Of a DNA stretch of 34,003 nucleotides, positions 1-9,197 are shown piece by piece. Origin of the DNA: an uncultured Lachnospiraceae bacterium (lineage in GTDB: Bacteria; Bacillota; Clostridia; Lachnospirales; Lachnospiraceae); the NCBI GenBank assembly GCA_946629665.1, contig CAMOYC010000006.1, forward strand, positions 1 through 34,003. The letters run 5' to 3'. Position numbers and translations under genes: made by a program. Position 1 is the first letter of the stretch. Every line of letters starts with the position of its first letter. The notes below the pieces were generated by a model. The model worked only from the letters and a program-made list of their open reading frames with translations. It made no database searches and was not told where the DNA came from.

Positions 1-1195
1 CCATCTCGCCGGGAGCCATAACCTGTTTTCTTCTGTGCTGCTTTCTCTCGTCATTAAAGTATACGCTGATATAACTGTTCTTGAATACATCTCCTACACG
101 GAAACGAACAGTAAGCAGGTCTGTCATGTTCTCTAAGTGGATGGTGGTAGGTACGGTGTAGCGAGCGCCGTCTACTGCCTTCACTTCGATTACCTTGTCG
201 GATTTCTTCTTTGCAGTGCCATAGCGTTCTTTCACGTATCTGGCTGCGTTGGTTCCTGCTGTGGTTGCTTCCTCGGATACATAGTCAACCAGGTCATGTA
301 CATGGAGTACGTTACCGCAGGCGAAGATACCTTCCACGTTGGTCTCCAGGCTTTCGTCTACTAACGGGCCGTTTGTTACCTGGCTCATCTCAACCTCTGC
401 CTGCTTGGACAGCTCGTTCTCCGGGATCAGACCTACGGAGAGGAGAAGGGTATCACAGTCGTAATGCTCTTCGGTTCCGGGGATGGGCTTTCTGTCCGGG
501 CCTACCTCAGCGATGGTTACGCCAGTCAGACGTTCTTTACCCTCAATGTCGATTACGGTATGGGAGAGCTTCAGCGGGATGTCAAAGTCATCCAGACACT
601 GAACGATATTTCTCTTTAAGCCGCCGGAGTAGGGCATAACCTCTGCGACAACCTGTACATCTGCTCCCTCGAAGGTCATACGTCTTGCCATGATCAGACC
701 GATATCGCCGGATCCTAAGATGACAACCTTCTTGCCGGGCATGTAGCCTTCCATGTTAACGAGTCTCTGGGCAGTACCTGCGGAATAGATTCCTGCGGGA
801 CGGTAGCCGGGGATGTTCAGGGCTCCACGAGGACGCTCACGGCATCCCATAGCCAGAACAACAGCCTTAGCCTGGTACTGTACCATACCTTCGGTACGGT
901 TCATCACTGTGACAACCTTTTCTTTGGAAATGTCAACAACGATGGTATTCAATTTGTAGTCTATGCCAAGCTCTGCTGCCTGATCGATAAAACGCTGTGC
1001 GTACTCAGGTCCTGTGAGCTCTTCTTTAAATGTATGGAGACCGAAACCATTGTGGATACACTGGTTCAGGATTCCGCCGAGACGGTCGTCTCTTTCGATC
1101 ATTAACAGACTGTCGATTCCCTCTTTTTTAGCGGCGATCGCTGCTGCTAATCCGGCAGGGCCTCCACCTACGATTACAACATCATAAGTTTTCAT
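1..1195 (-). CDS. FAD/NAD(P)-dependent oxidoreductase, partial (C-terminus beyond left edge)
   Basis: The frame is open from an ATG at 1195 to the left edge, giving about 398 residues without the C-terminus. The ORF track misses it because there is no stop inside the window. An N-terminal FAD Rossmann motif GGGPAG lies at residues 10-15, a second nucleotide-binding motif GSGDIG at about 160-165, and a C-terminal FAD motif (GIFACGNVLH) near 310. This is the pyridine-nucleotide-disulfide oxidoreductase fold. GAGG precedes the ATG at a suitable distance, 26 nt after the stop of the GlpA-like gene, so the two are co-transcribed. In Clostridia such a pair is often followed by a DUF1667 gene and linked to glycerol-3-phosphate use. 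The pathway here is inferred from that context; the flavoprotein identity is secure. Confidence 0.88.
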   Translation of the reverse strand, partial: MKTYDVVIVGGGPAGLAAAIAAKKEGIDSLLMIERDDRLGGILNQCIHNGFGLHTFKEELTGPEYAQRFIDQAAELGIDYKLNTIVVDISKEKVVTVMNRTEGMVQYQAKAVVLAMGCRERPRGALNIPGYRPAGIYSAGTAQRLVNMEGYMPGKKVVILGSGDIGLIMARRMTFEGADVQVVAEVMPYSGGLKRNIVQCLDDFDIPLKLSHTVIDIEGKERLTGVTIAEVGPDRKPIPGTEEHYDCDTLLLSVGLIPENELSKQAEVEMSQVTNGPLVDESLETNVEGIFACGNVLHVHDLVDYVSEEATTAGTNAARYVKERYGTAKKKSDKVIEVKAVDGARYTVPTTIHLENMTDLLTVRFRVGDVFKNSYISVYFNDERKQHRRKQVMAPGEM

Positions 1196-1221
1196 ATTGA
1201 TTAACCTCACTTTCCCCGATC

Positions 1222-2667
1222 TTATAACTCTTCTTTAATCTTGCCAACGAGAAGCTCAGAGCCTGCTACATTCTTCTTGACCTCTGTCATCGGAATATCA
1301 AGCTCTCTGGAAAGAATCTCCATGGTCTTCGGTGTACAGAAACCTGCCTGGCAGCGGCCCATTCCGGCACGGGTTCTGCGCTTGATCGCATCCATGGATC
1401 TTGCAGGGATCGGACGATGGATCGCATCGACGATCTCGCCTTCTGTAACCATCTCGCAACGGCAGATGATATTACCATAGAGAGGATTCTTCTTGATCAT
1501 CTCATTTCTTTCCTCTAAGGAAAGCTGGTCCATCTTAACGAAACCTTTACGTTTTGCAATAAAATTATCTTTCTTCGGGAAATTATACTTATCCTGGATC
1601 AGGCCCTCGATCATCTCGCCGATTGCCGGTGAGCTGGTCAGACCTGGAGACTCGATACCTGCTGCATCGAAGAATCCGGGAGCATCTGCAACTTCCTCGA
1701 TAATAAACTCATGATTCTCTTCATGGGCACGCAGTCCTGCGAAAGAGGTGATAACCTTGCCCATAGGAAGTACGTCTTTGGTAAGGTAGCTGTGCTGTGC
1801 CTTGTAAACAAGATCGTTGATGATCTCCTGGGTTGTGCTGGTATCTTCCTTGTCCTCCTGGTCTGTAGCGGAAGGTCCTACGAAAAGATTTCCGTGAATG
1901 GTAGGAGCAGTCAGGATACCCTTGCCCATCTTGCCGGGCAACGGGAATACGGTTGCGCTGAAGTAGTCACCCAGCTCATGGTCCATAAGCAGGTACTCGC
2001 CTTTACGAGCGATGATCTTCATCTTCTTCTCGCTTACGAAGTTGTGCATCTTGTCAGCGTAAACGCCGGCTGCATTGACAACAATCTTTGTCTCAAATGT
2101 ACCCTTGTTGGTTACCACTTCGAAATAACCGTCTTTCTTCACGATATCGGTTACTTCCGTCTCAAACTTGAACTCACAGCCGTTTACTGCTGCGTTCTCA
2201 GCGAAAGCTACGTTCATGTTGAAAGGATCTACCAGCCCACCTGTGGGAACATATAATGCTGCTACAGCATTCGGTGTCAGGTTCTTTTCCATGGCAAGAA
2301 GTTCTTCTTTTTCTACGATGCGTACGCCAGGAACTCCGTTGTCAATACCCTGCTGAAGGAGAACATCCAGTTTTCCTCTTTCTTCCGGTACCGTACAAAC
2401 GATCAGGGAACCGTTTTTCTTTACCGGGAAATCCAGTTCCTCTGCGAGCTGATACATAAGCTCGTTGCCGCGGACGTTCATCTTAGCCATGAGAGTACCT
2501 GGCTTACAGTCATATCCGCCGTGAACGATCGCGCTGTTAGCCTTGGATGTTCCGGAACAAACATCGTCGCCTTTCTCGATCACGCACATGTTCACCTGAT
2601 ACTTTGACAGTGCTCTGGCAGTACAGGCACCGGTAACTCCAGCACCAATTACAATAATGTCATACAT
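1222..2667 (-). CDS. GlpA-like FAD-dependent oxidoreductase with BFD [2Fe-2S] domain
   Basis: This 481-residue protein has a DAO-type FAD-binding domain with GAGVTG at residues 8-13. A C-terminal BFD-like ferredoxin domain carries C402-x-C404 and C439-x4-C444 (ICRCE, GRCQAGFC) for a [2Fe-2S] cluster. That layout matches anaerobic glycerol-3-phosphate dehydrogenase subunit A and related 2-hydroxyacid or L-2-hydroxyglutarate oxidases. A GGAGG lies 11 nt before the ATG. An out-of-frame ATG abutting the GGAGG opens a five-codon mini-ORF that stops at the true start. Electrons probably pass to the downstream flavoprotein. Substrate is not provable from sequence; glycerol-3-phosphate is the best guess. 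Confidence 0.88.
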   Translation of the reverse strand: MYDIIVIGAGVTGACTARALSKYQVNMCVIEKGDDVCSGTSKANSAIVHGGYDCKPGTLMAKMNVRGNELMYQLAEELDFPVKKNGSLIVCTVPEERGKLDVLLQQGIDNGVPGVRIVEKEELLAMEKNLTPNAVAALYVPTGGLVDPFNMNVAFAENAAVNGCEFKFETEVTDIVKKDGYFEVVTNKGTFETKIVVNAAGVYADKMHNFVSEKKMKIIARKGEYLLMDHELGDYFSATVFPLPGKMGKGILTAPTIHGNLFVGPSATDQEDKEDTSTTQEIINDLVYKAQHSYLTKDVLPMGKVITSFAGLRAHEENHEFIIEEVADAPGFFDAAGIESPGLTSSPAIGEMIEGLIQDKYNFPKKDNFIAKRKGFVKMDQLSLEERNEMIKKNPLYGNIICRCEMVTEGEIVDAIHRPIPARSMDAIKRRTRAGMGRCQAGFCTPKTMEILSRELDIPMTEVKKNVAGSELLVGKIKEEL

Positions 2668-2752
2668 ACCTATTCATACCTCCATTTTGTTATAAACGCA
2701 TGAAAATGACCAGCCTTTCGGATGATAATTCTCATTAATTCCATACAGAATC

Positions 2753-2781
2753 ATTTTAACTCATTTTAATGACTATGTAAA
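2753..2781 (-). promoter_or_regulatory. Candidate promoter of the GlpA-like operon
   Basis: On the minus strand, TTTACA (2776-2781) and TAAAAT (2753-2758) are separated by exactly 17 bp. A second -10-like TATAAT lies at 2781-2786 but has no good -35. The site falls between the secY terminator and the GlpA-like gene, so the oxidoreductase genes look independently transcribed. Two direct copies of TCATTTTAA (plus strand) overlap the -10 region and could be a regulator site. This is inference from sequence only. Confidence 0.45.
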
Positions 2782-2842
2782 TTATACACTTTTGCGAAAA
2801 TATCTAATAAAATAGGGTAATTTGCACCAATCCCCTCCAAAA

Positions 2843-2892
2843 CAAAAAGGATTACTTTTCCAATTGAGAAAATAATCGAAAAAGTAATCCTT
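2843..2892 (-). terminator. Rho-independent terminator after secY
   Basis: A perfect 13-bp inverted repeat (AAGGATTACTTTT at 2847-2859 with AAAAGTAATCCTT at 2880-2892) begins about 10 nt after the secY stop. On the minus strand it is followed by TTTTTGTTTT. The loop is 20 nt and AT-rich. It ends the S10-spc transcript. Confidence 0.85.
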
Positions 2893-2902
2893 AATTCTAA
2901 TA

Positions 2903-4216
2903 TTAGTCTGTCAGGAATCCTGAATAATGGCGAACCAGCATCTGGGACTCGATCTGCTTGATTGTCTCGAGAACAACACCGCATACGATGATGATGGATG
3001 TTCCGCCGAAGGAAACATTGGCCCCGAAATATCCGTTAAAGAAGATCGGGATCACTGCTACGATACATAAGCCGATCGCACCGATGAAGATGACATAGTT
3101 CAGGATCGTGGAAAGGTAGTCTACCGTAGGTTTTCCGGGACGGATACCCGGGATGAAACCTCCCTGTTTTTTCATGTTGTTTGCGATCTCGATCGGGTTG
3201 AAGGTGATCGAGGTATAGAAGTATGCAAACAGGACAATGAGCAGCAGGTATACGACCAGACCGATGGAATACTCCCAATGGTCCGGATTACACCACTGTG
3301 ACTGACTCAGGCAGTTGAAGATAAAGCCTGCAGCTCCCTTGGGGTTGGCGCCAAGCAGCTGCTTGATCACAACCGGGAACTGGAGCAGAGAGGAAGCAAA
3401 AATGACCGGAATAACGTTGGCAGTGTTCACCTTGATCGGAAGAACAGAACCCTGACCACCATACTGGTTACGGCCCTGCAGTTTACGGGAATACTGTACC
3501 GGGATCCTGCGCTCCGCATCGTTTAAGATGATGGTAAGAATGATCGTACCGATCACAACGAAAAGGATCACAGCTACCGCGATAACAATACCGCCGATCT
3601 GCTTGCCCTTGACGAACTGCTCGTAAAGATGATAAAAGTCACTTGGCATACGGGAAACAATGTTGATAAGAAGGATGATGGAAATACCGTTTCCGATTCC
3701 CTTCTCTGTGATCTGCTCACCAAACCACATTACAAGGACGGACCCTGCGGTCAGGCACACGATCATCTCAACCATGATCAGGGGGCTCATATCTGTTACG
3801 ACCCCCTGGTTCTTGAAACCGATCGCGATTCCGGCACTCTCGAGCAATGACAGACCGAGAGTGACAAATCTTGTAATGTTGTTCATTTTCTTTCTGCCGT
3901 CCTCGCCGTCGCGGTACATCTCCTCCAGTGCCGGAATGGCAATGGTAAGAAGCTGAATGATGATGGACGCCGTGATGTAAGGCGTTACATTCAGAGCGAA
4001 CAGGGAGAAGTTTTCGAAAGATCCTCCTGTGAAGGAGTTCAGCAGGTTGAAGGAATCTCCCAGCAGGGAATCCAGATACTGCTGAACGGTTGCACTGTCA
4101 ATTCCCGGAACGGGAAGCTGGCAGCCAAGCCTGCAGATCACAAGAATGAACATTGTAAATCCGAGTCTTTCTCTAATATCCTTAACTTTCAGAGCATTTC
4201 TGAGAGTTTCGAACAT
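2903..4216 (-). CDS. secY: Preprotein translocase subunit SecY
   Basis: This 437-residue multi-spanning membrane protein has the usual SecY length and start (MFETLRNALKVKDIRERLGF). The sequence fits ten transmembrane helices, with the plug region (PVPGID) after TM1 and the family segments GGFIPGIRPG and TASIIIQLL. It forms the SecYEG channel for export and membrane insertion. The ATG follows the rplO stop with no gap, and GAGGTGG inside the end of rplO serves as the ribosome binding site, implying translational coupling. In most Clostridia adk and map follow; here a terminator follows instead. Confidence 0.98.
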   Translation of the reverse strand: MFETLRNALKVKDIRERLGFTMFILVICRLGCQLPVPGIDSATVQQYLDSLLGDSFNLLNSFTGGSFENFSLFALNVTPYITASIIIQLLTIAIPALEEMYRDGEDGRKKMNNITRFVTLGLSLLESAGIAIGFKNQGVVTDMSPLIMVEMIVCLTAGSVLVMWFGEQITEKGIGNGISIILLINIVSRMPSDFYHLYEQFVKGKQIGGIVIAVAVILFVVIGTIILTIILNDAERRIPVQYSRKLQGRNQYGGQGSVLPIKVNTANVIPVIFASSLLQFPVVIKQLLGANPKGAAGFIFNCLSQSQWCNPDHWEYSIGLVVYLLLIVLFAYFYTSITFNPIEIANNMKKQGGFIPGIRPGKPTVDYLSTILNYVIFIGAIGLCIVAVIPIFFNGYFGANVSFGGTSIIIVCGVVLETIKQIESQMLVRHYSGFLTD

Positions 4217-4660
4217 TTATACCACCTCAGCTTTTCCGCCGGCTGCTTCGATCTTGGCTGCAGCACTCTTAGAAAATGCATTCACCTGAACGGTAAGCTT
4301 CTTGCTTAAATCTCCATTTCCAAGAATTTTTACTCCGTCAAAGGAGTTTTTAACCATGCCTGCTTCTCTTAAAAGATCTACAGTTACCACTGTATCAGCA
4401 TCAAATCTTTCCAGCTCGGAAACGTTGATGGAGATGATCTTCTTGGAGTTGATGCATGTGAAGCCTCTCTTAGGAAGTCTTCTGTATAAAGGCATCTGAC
4501 CGCCTTCAAAACCTACTCTGGTGTTACCGCCGGAGCGGGACTTCTGTCCTTTCTGTCCTCTGCCAGCTGTCTTTCCGTTTCCTGATCCATGTCCGCGACC
4601 TACACGAAAAGCATCACTGTGCTTGGAACCTGCAGCAGGACGTAAATTTGATAAATCCAT
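4217..4660 (-). CDS. rplO: 50S ribosomal protein L15
   Basis: This 147-residue protein is of normal length. It has the Gly/Arg-rich N-terminus of L15 (GRGHGSGNGKTAGRGQKG) that threads into 23S rRNA, and the conserved GFEGGQMPLYRRLPKRGF segment. L15 is a late-assembly protein of the large subunit. It sits between rpmD and secY as in the classic spc operon and touches the secY start. Confidence 0.98.
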   Translation of the reverse strand: MDLSNLRPAAGSKHSDAFRVGRGHGSGNGKTAGRGQKGQKSRSGGNTRVGFEGGQMPLYRRLPKRGFTCINSKKIISINVSELERFDADTVVTVDLLREAGMVKNSFDGVKILGNGDLSKKLTVQVNAFSKSAAAKIEAAGGKAEVV

Positions 4661-4683
4661 TATTGGTACCTCCTTATCTGCAA

Positions 4684-4866
4684 CTAGATCTCTTCAACCT
4701 TTACCAAATGTCTTACATGCCAGATCATTCCGCGGATTGCTTCGTTATCAGGCATCTCTACTGTCTTGTTAAGCTTGCGAAGGCCAAGAGCCTCAACAGT
4801 CTTTCTCTGCTTCGGAACGGCACCAATCGGAGACTTAACTAATGTGATTCTTAATTTATCTGCCAT
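4684..4866 (-). CDS. rpmD: 50S ribosomal protein L30
   Basis: This 60-residue protein shows the L30 ferredoxin-like core: [11 protein letters not shown] near the N-terminus, then [15 protein letters not shown] and the VRHLVKVEE ending. Short bacterial L30 of about 60 residues is typical. It lies 15 nt after rpsE, and AGGAGGTAATTAAG precedes the ATG. Confidence 0.97.
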   Translation of the reverse strand: MADKLRITLVKSPIGAVPKQRKTVEALGLRKLNKTVEMPDNEAIRGMIWHVRHLVKVEEI

Positions 4867-4881
4867 CTTAATTACCTCCTC

Positions 4882-5385
4882 TTACAGCTCATCTACAGAT
4901 TTGCCACGGAGTCTTGCAACTTCCTCAGGAGTCTTCATTGCCTTAAGGCCTTCGATCGTTGCGAGTACCACGTTCTGTTTGTTGTTGGAACCAAGAGCTT
5001 TTGAACGGATATTCTTGTATCCTGCAAGCTCAAGTACAGCACGGGAAGGGCCGCCGGCGATGATACCGGTACCTTCCGGAGATGCTTTCAGCAGAACCTC
5101 GGCAGAACCGAACTTGCCGATGTAGTCGTGAGGAATGGATCCTGTCTCATTGATCGGAACCTTCACGAGCTTCTTTGTTGCATCTTCTTTTCCCTTACGG
5201 ATCGCTTCAGGAATCTCAATAGCCTTACCTAAACCGGCTCCAACATGACCATTCTTGTCACCTACAACTACCAGAGCTGCAAAGCGCATGTTACGTCCGC
5301 CTTTAACAACTTTGGTTACTCGTTTGATGGCTACTACGTTTTCTTCTAATTCTAATTGACTTGCATCAATTAATTCACGCTTCAT
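4882..5385 (-). CDS. rpsE: 30S ribosomal protein S5
   Basis: This 167-residue protein has the N-terminal double-stranded-RNA-binding domain ([20 protein letters not shown]) followed by the S5 C-terminal fold ([18 protein letters not shown]). S5 lies near the mRNA entry tunnel and affects decoding accuracy. Gene order rplR-rpsE-rpmD is canonical, and AAGGAGG precedes the ATG. Confidence 0.98.
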   Translation of the reverse strand: MKRELIDASQLELEENVVAIKRVTKVVKGGRNMRFAALVVVGDKNGHVGAGLGKAIEIPEAIRKGKEDATKKLVKVPINETGSIPHDYIGKFGSAEVLLKASPEGTGIIAGGPSRAVLELAGYKNIRSKALGSNNKQNVVLATIEGLKAMKTPEEVARLRGKSVDEL

Positions 5386-5401
5386 GTCATATCCTCCTTG
5401 T

Positions 5402-5770
5402 TTAGAAATTCAGACCGGCTTCACGGGCTGCATCTGCCAGAGCCTTGATCTTACCCTGGTAAATAAAGCCGCCTCTGTCGAAGACTACTGTCGTGATACC
5501 TTTTTCTACTGCCCTCTTACCGATTACTGTTCCTAAGTGAGCTGCAGCTGCAACATCGTTTGTCTTCTCAAGCTCAGCTTTTACTTCCTTCTGTACGGTG
5601 GAAGCGGAAACGAGTGTGTTGCCGGCAACGTCGTCAATAATCTGGGCGTACATATGCTTGTTACTTCTGAATACTGCTAAACGAGGAGTAGAAGCTGTAC
5701 CGCTGATGCGGTTACGGATTCTTCTGTGTTTTTTAGCACGAACCTCACTTCTGGATTTCTTACGAATCAT
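5402..5770 (-). CDS. rplR: 50S ribosomal protein L18
   Basis: This 122-residue protein has a basic N-terminus ([17 protein letters not shown]), the core [18 protein letters not shown], and the conserved ending [25 protein letters not shown]18 binds 5S rRNA together with L5 and joins it to the large subunit. It lies 15 nt after rplF. Confidence 0.98.
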   Translation of the reverse strand: MIRKKSRSEVRAKKHRRIRNRISGTASTPRLAVFRSNKHMYAQIIDDVAGNTLVSASTVQKEVKAELEKTNDVAAAAHLGTVIGKRAVEKGITTVVFDRGGFIYQGKIKALADAAREAGLNF

Positions 5771-5785
5771 TTCAACGACCTCCTA

Positions 5786-6325
5786 TTATTTACCAGTCTT
5801 GCCGACTTTACGTCTGATCACTTCATCAGCATACTTGATTCCCTTGCCCTTGTAAGGCTCAGGTCTTCTCTTGTCTCTGATTTCAGCTGCGAACTGTCCA
5901 ACTTTCTGCTTATCGATACCCTTGACAGTGATCTTGTTCTGTCCATCGAGAACTGTCTCGATACCTTCAGGATCAACCATCTCAACAGGATGAGAATATC
6001 CCAAGGAAAGAACGAGGGTCTTGCCCTGCTTCTGTGCTCTGTAACCAACACCGTTGATCTCGAGAACCTTCTCATATCCCTTAGTAACACCTGTTACCAT
6101 GTTAGCGATCAGAGTTCTGGTAAGACCGTGATAGGACTTCATTTTCTTTAAGTCGTTCGGTCTTGTTACGATAACCTGATTATCTTTTACTTCGATGTCC
6201 ATCTCTGTGGGAAGACTCTGGGACAGTGTTCCCTTAGGACCCTTTACAGTCACTACGTTATTCTCTGCCACGTTTACCTCAACGCCTGCAGGAATCTCAA
6301 CTGGTAATTTACCAATTCGTGACAT
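5786..6325 (-). CDS. rplF: 50S ribosomal protein L6
   Basis: This 179-residue protein contains the two repeated L6 domains and the diagnostic C-terminal motif [19 protein letters not shown]. It starts with the family sequence [16 protein letters not shown]6 sits near the GTPase-associated region of the large subunit. AAGGAGG precedes the ATG. The 68-nt gap from rpsH, larger than most gaps in this operon, contains a hairpin. Confidence 0.98.
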   Translation of the reverse strand: MSRIGKLPVEIPAGVEVNVAENNVVTVKGPKGTLSQSLPTEMDIEVKDNQVIVTRPNDLKKMKSYHGLTRTLIANMVTGVTKGYEKVLEINGVGYRAQKQGKTLVLSLGYSHPVEMVDPEGIETVLDGQNKITVKGIDKQKVGQFAAEIRDKRRPEPYKGKGIKYADEVIRRKVGKTGK

Positions 6326-6348
6326 ATTGCACCTCCTTAAATTGTCGG

Positions 6349-6368
6349 AAAAGACTCGCGGGTCTTTT
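6349..6368 (-). promoter_or_regulatory. Hairpin in the rpsH-rplF gap
   Basis: AAAAGAC (6349-6355) and GTCTTTT (6362-6368) form a 7-bp stem with a 6-nt loop just upstream of the rplF ribosome binding site. It ends in only four Ts, so it is more likely a processing, stability or translation-control element than a full terminator. Confidence 0.4.
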
Positions 6369-6393
6369 CTGTTTTCAGCAGTTTATTAATCGA

Positions 6394-6795
6394 TTACCAA
6401 ACAAATGCGAGAACTTCGCCGCCAACGTTGAGCTGACGAGCTTCTCTGTCTGTAATGATACCTTTGTTCGTAGAAATGATAGCAACGCCTAATCCGCCGA
6501 GTACCTTGGGAAGGTTCTCTACATCAGCGTACACACGAAGTCCCGGCTTGGAGATTCTCTTCAGACCGGAGATGATCTTCTCATTTTTATCAGCACCGTA
6601 TTTCATAGTAACACGGATTACCGGAAATGCACCGTCTTCAACGACATCATAGCTCTTGATGTATCCTTCTTTGAAAAGGATCTCAGCGATGGCTGTCTTG
6701 ATCTTGGATGCAGGAATATCTACTGTATCATGCTTTGCAGTGTTGGCATTACGGATTCTTGTAAGCATATCTGCAATAGGATCGCTCATTGTCAT
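6394..6795 (-). CDS. rpsH: 30S ribosomal protein S8
   Basis: This 133-residue protein matches S8: [15 protein letters not shown] at the start and the C-terminal [18 protein letters not shown] rRNA-binding motif. S8 organises the 16S central domain and, in E. coli, represses spc translation at rplE; that site is not recognised here. The start at 6795 (MTMSDP) has GGAGG 9 nt upstream; the inner ATG (MSDP) is 6 nt further on and less well spaced. Confidence 0.97.
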   Translation of the reverse strand: MTMSDPIADMLTRIRNANTAKHDTVDIPASKIKTAIAEILFKEGYIKSYDVVEDGAFPVIRVTMKYGADKNEKIISGLKRISKPGLRVYADVENLPKVLGGLGVAIISTNKGIITDREARQLNVGGEVLAFVW

Positions 6796-6818
6796 TGTAG
6801 TTTGCCTCCTTCCAAATT

Positions 6819-7004
6819 CTACCAGCTTGCTTTTCTGACACCAGGGATCTGGCCCTTGTATGCTAACTCACGGAAGCAAATTCTGCAGATTCCGTATTTT
6901 CTCAGATATGCATGTGGACGACCACAGATTTTGCAGCGGGTATATTCTCTTGAAGAGAATTTCTGCTTGCGCTGCTGTTTGATTTTCATTGCTTTTTTAG
7001 CCAT
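6819..7004 (-). CDS. rpsZ: 30S ribosomal protein S14, zinc-binding type
   Basis: This 61-residue short S14 has an intact zinc ribbon: C24-x2-C27 (CKIC) and C40-x2-C43 (CRIC). This is the C+ form typical of Gram-positive bacteria, as opposed to the longer zinc-free paralogue induced in zinc starvation. S14 helps assemble the 30S head. It lies between rplE and rpsH, as expected. The symbol rpsN type Z is also used. Confidence 0.97.
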   Translation of the reverse strand: MAKKAMKIKQQRKQKFSSREYTRCKICGRPHAYLRKYGICRICFRELAYKGQIPGVRKASW

Positions 7005-7019
7005 TAGAAATCCTCCTAA

Positions 7020-7559
7020 CTATCTTGCGAACGGCATACCGAATAATCTCAGTAATTCACGGGCTTCTTCGTCGGTCTTAGCGGTTGTAACGAACACAAT
7101 GTCCATACCGCGAACCTTCTCTACCTGATCGTAATCGATCTCAGGGAAGATCAGCTGCTCTTTCAGACCGAGAGCATAGTTTCCTCTGCCGTCAAATGCG
7201 TTAGGGTTAACTCCACGGAAGTCACGTACACGAGGAAGAGCAAGGTTGATCAGGCGATCAGCGAACTCATACATCTTGGATGCTCTGAGAGTAGTCTTGC
7301 ATCCGATTGCCATTCCTTCACGTAACTTGAAGTTTGCGACAGACTTCTTAGCCTTTGTGATAACTGCCTTCTGACCGGTGATCTTCTCCATGTCCTTTAC
7401 AGCAGCATCGAGAACCTTGCTGTTCTCCTTGGCATCGCCAACACCCATGTTGACAACGATCTTCTCAAGCTTCGGAATCTGCAGCTCGTTTTTATATCCA
7501 AACTTTTTCATCATGGCAGCTTTAATTTCGCTGTCATACTGTTCTTTGAGTCTACTCAA
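7020..7559 (-). CDS. rplE: 50S ribosomal protein L5
   Basis: This 179-residue protein has family segments [34 protein letters not shown] and [11 protein letters not shown]5 binds 5S rRNA and contacts the P-site tRNA at the central protuberance. The start has the typical [12 protein letters not shown]. It lies directly upstream of rpsZ. Confidence 0.98.
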   Translation of the reverse strand: MSRLKEQYDSEIKAAMMKKFGYKNELQIPKLEKIVVNMGVGDAKENSKVLDAAVKDMEKITGQKAVITKAKKSVANFKLREGMAIGCKTTLRASKMYEFADRLINLALPRVRDFRGVNPNAFDGRGNYALGLKEQLIFPEIDYDQVEKVRGMDIVFVTTAKTDEEARELLRLFGMPFAR

Positions 7560-7578
7560 CTTAGGTCAGCCTCCTCTC

Positions 7579-7887
7579 TTAGTCAATCACTTCGCCTGTT
7601 GCTTTTGCGAAACGAACTTTCTTACCATCAACAAACTTGAAGCCAACGCGAGTAGGCTGTCCCTTGTGAACGAGCATAACATTAGAAACGTCGATCGGAC
7701 CTTCCTGCTGAATGATTCCGCCTGCCTGGTTCTGCATGCTTGGCTTTGTGTGCTTTGTAAGCATGTTAACGCCTTCAACAACAACTCTGTGTTTCTTGAC
7801 ATCAACGGAGAGAACCTTGCCCTCCTTATCAATATCTTTACCGGCAATAACCTTTACCAAATCGTCTTTCTTAATCTTATGAGCCAC
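7579..7887 (-). CDS. rplX: 50S ribosomal protein L24
   Basis: This 102-residue protein has an N-terminal KOW motif ([20 protein letters not shown]) and the L24 segment [15 protein letters not shown]24 is an early assembly initiator that binds the 5' end of 23S rRNA. The gap to rplN is only 12 nt and contains the AAGGAGG ribosome binding site. Confidence 0.98.
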   Translation of the reverse strand: MAHKIKKDDLVKVIAGKDIDKEGKVLSVDVKKHRVVVEGVNMLTKHTKPSMQNQAGGIIQQEGPIDVSNVMLVHKGQPTRVGFKFVDGKKVRFAKATGEVID

Positions 7888-7899
7888 GAAAATACCTCC

Positions 7900-8268
7900 T
7901 TATAATACTTCCGGTGCTAAGGAAACAATCTTCATAAATTTCTTTTCACGAAGCTCTCTGGCAACCGGTCCAAAAATACGGGTTCCTACTGGAGTTAAGT
8001 CATCTTTGATGATGACTGCAGCATTTTCGTCGAAACGGATGTAGGATCCGTCTTTGCGGCGTGCGCCCTTAACGGTACGTACCACAACGGCCTTAACTAC
8101 ATCACCTTTTTTAACAACGCCGCCTGGTGTTGCATCTTTAACAGTAGCGACGATGGTATCTCCAATGTTAGCATATCTTCTGGTAGAGCCACCCTTTACA
8201 CGGATACAAAGAAGTTCTTTTGCTCCAGTATTATCAGCAACTCTAAGTCTTGATTCCTGTTGGATCAT
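7900..8268 (-). CDS. rplN: 50S ribosomal protein L14
   Basis: This 122-residue protein has the canonical start [18 protein letters not shown] and the end [24 protein letters not shown]14 lies at the subunit interface, forms bridges to the 30S, and is the docking site of the silencing factor RsfS. Its position between rpsQ and rplX is standard. Confidence 0.98.
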   Translation of the reverse strand: MIQQESRLRVADNTGAKELLCIRVKGGSTRRYANIGDTIVATVKDATPGGVVKKGDVVKAVVVRTVKGARRKDGSYIRFDENAAVIIKDDLTPVGTRIFGPVARELREKKFMKIVSLAPEVL

Positions 8269-8291
8269 AACTCTATTCTCCTTCCGTGATA

Positions 8292-8546
8292 TTATTTAGC
8301 TCTCTCGATCACTTCGACAACTCTCCATCTCTTGTCTTTGGATAAAGGTCTTGTCTCCATAACCTTAACACGATCGCCTGTATGGCAGTCGTTATTCTCA
8401 TCATGAGCTTTCAGTTTATATGTTCTTTTTACAATCTTGTTATATAAAGGATGCTTTACGTTATCAGTAACGCTGACAACGATCGTCTTGTCCATCTTAT
8501 CGCTGGTAACGAGACCAACACGAGTCTTTCTCAGATTTCTTTCCAC
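8292..8546 (-). CDS. rpsQ: 30S ribosomal protein S17
   Basis: This 84-residue protein has the OB-fold S17 signature: [19 protein letters not shown], then [22 protein letters not shown]17 is a primary 16S-binding protein of the 5' domain. It follows rpmC as expected. Confidence 0.98.
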   Translation of the reverse strand: MERNLRKTRVGLVTSDKMDKTIVVSVTDNVKHPLYNKIVKRTYKLKAHDENNDCHTGDRVKVMETRPLSKDKRWRVVEVIERAK

Positions 8547-8566
8547 AGCAAATTCCTCCTTCCCGA

Positions 8567-8770
8567 TTACTCAGCACTCTTCTCGACGATGATACCCTGG
8601 ATTCTTGCAATATTTCTGCGAACTTCCTTGATACGACTGGTGTTGTCTAACTGGTTAGTCGCATTCTGAAATCTCAGGTTAAATAATTCTTTCTTAGCAG
8701 CTACTAATTCATCCTTAAGCTCTGCGACGGATTTTGTTCTTAAATCTTCTACATACTTAGTTACTTTCAC
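8567..8770 (-). CDS. rpmC: 50S ribosomal protein L29
   Basis: L29 is a two-helix protein at the nascent-chain exit tunnel that helps form the SRP/trigger-factor site. The core [14 protein letters not shown] is diagnostic. The ORF track starts at a GTG at 8779 (70 residues). I prefer the in-frame GTG at 8770 (67 residues, [10 protein letters not shown]), because AAGGCGG lies 8 nt upstream and the length then matches relatives. With that start the gene overlaps the end of rplP by 14 nt, implying translational coupling. Confidence 0.95.
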   Translation of the reverse strand: MKVTKYVEDLRTKSVAELKDELVAAKKELFNLRFQNATNQLDNTSRIKEVRRNIARIQGIIVEKSAE

Positions 8771-9197
8771 TGTTATCACCGCCTTCTAAATCTGCTTTGG
8801 AAACGATCTTACATTTTACAGGCAATTTATGCATAGCAAGACGTAACGCTTCTCTTGCTGTCTCCTCAGGTACTCCGGCAACTTCAAACATTACGCGGCC
8901 CGGCTTAACAACTGCTACCCAGTACTCAACGGTACCTTTACCGGAACCCATACGTGTCTCAGCAGGTTTTGCTGTGATAGGCTTGTCGGGGAAGATCTTG
9001 ATCCAAACCTTACCACCACGCTTCATATAACGGGTTAAAGCAACACGGGCTGCCTCAATCTGGTTGGACTTGATCCATGCGGGCTCAGTTGTCACGAGAC
9101 CGTACTCACCGTAAGTGATCTTGTTGCCTCTTGTAGCTTTTCCTCTCATGGAGCCACGGAACTGCTTACGACGTTTTACTCTCTTAGGCATTAACAT
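8757..9197 (-). CDS. rplP: 50S ribosomal protein L16
   Basis: This 146-residue protein matches L16: [13 protein letters not shown] at the start, then [10 protein letters not shown] and [18 protein letters not shown]16 shapes the A-site and tRNA accommodation. The ATG at 9197 overlaps the rpsC stop as TAATG and has GGGAG 9 nt upstream. A start two codons later would give the textbook MPKR N-terminus but poorer spacing. Confidence 0.97.
   Translation of the reverse strand: MLMPKRVKRRKQFRGSMRGKATRGNKITYGEYGLVTTEPAWIKSNQIEAARVALTRYMKRGGKVWIKIFPDKPITAKPAETRMGSGKGTVEYWVAVVKPGRVMFEVAGVPEETAREALRLAMHKLPVKCKIVSKADLEGGDNSESN

Noticed and set aside
137-639. Two plus-strand ORFs near the left edge
   Set aside because: Shadows of the partial oxidoreductase, which is open across 1-1195 on the minus strand.
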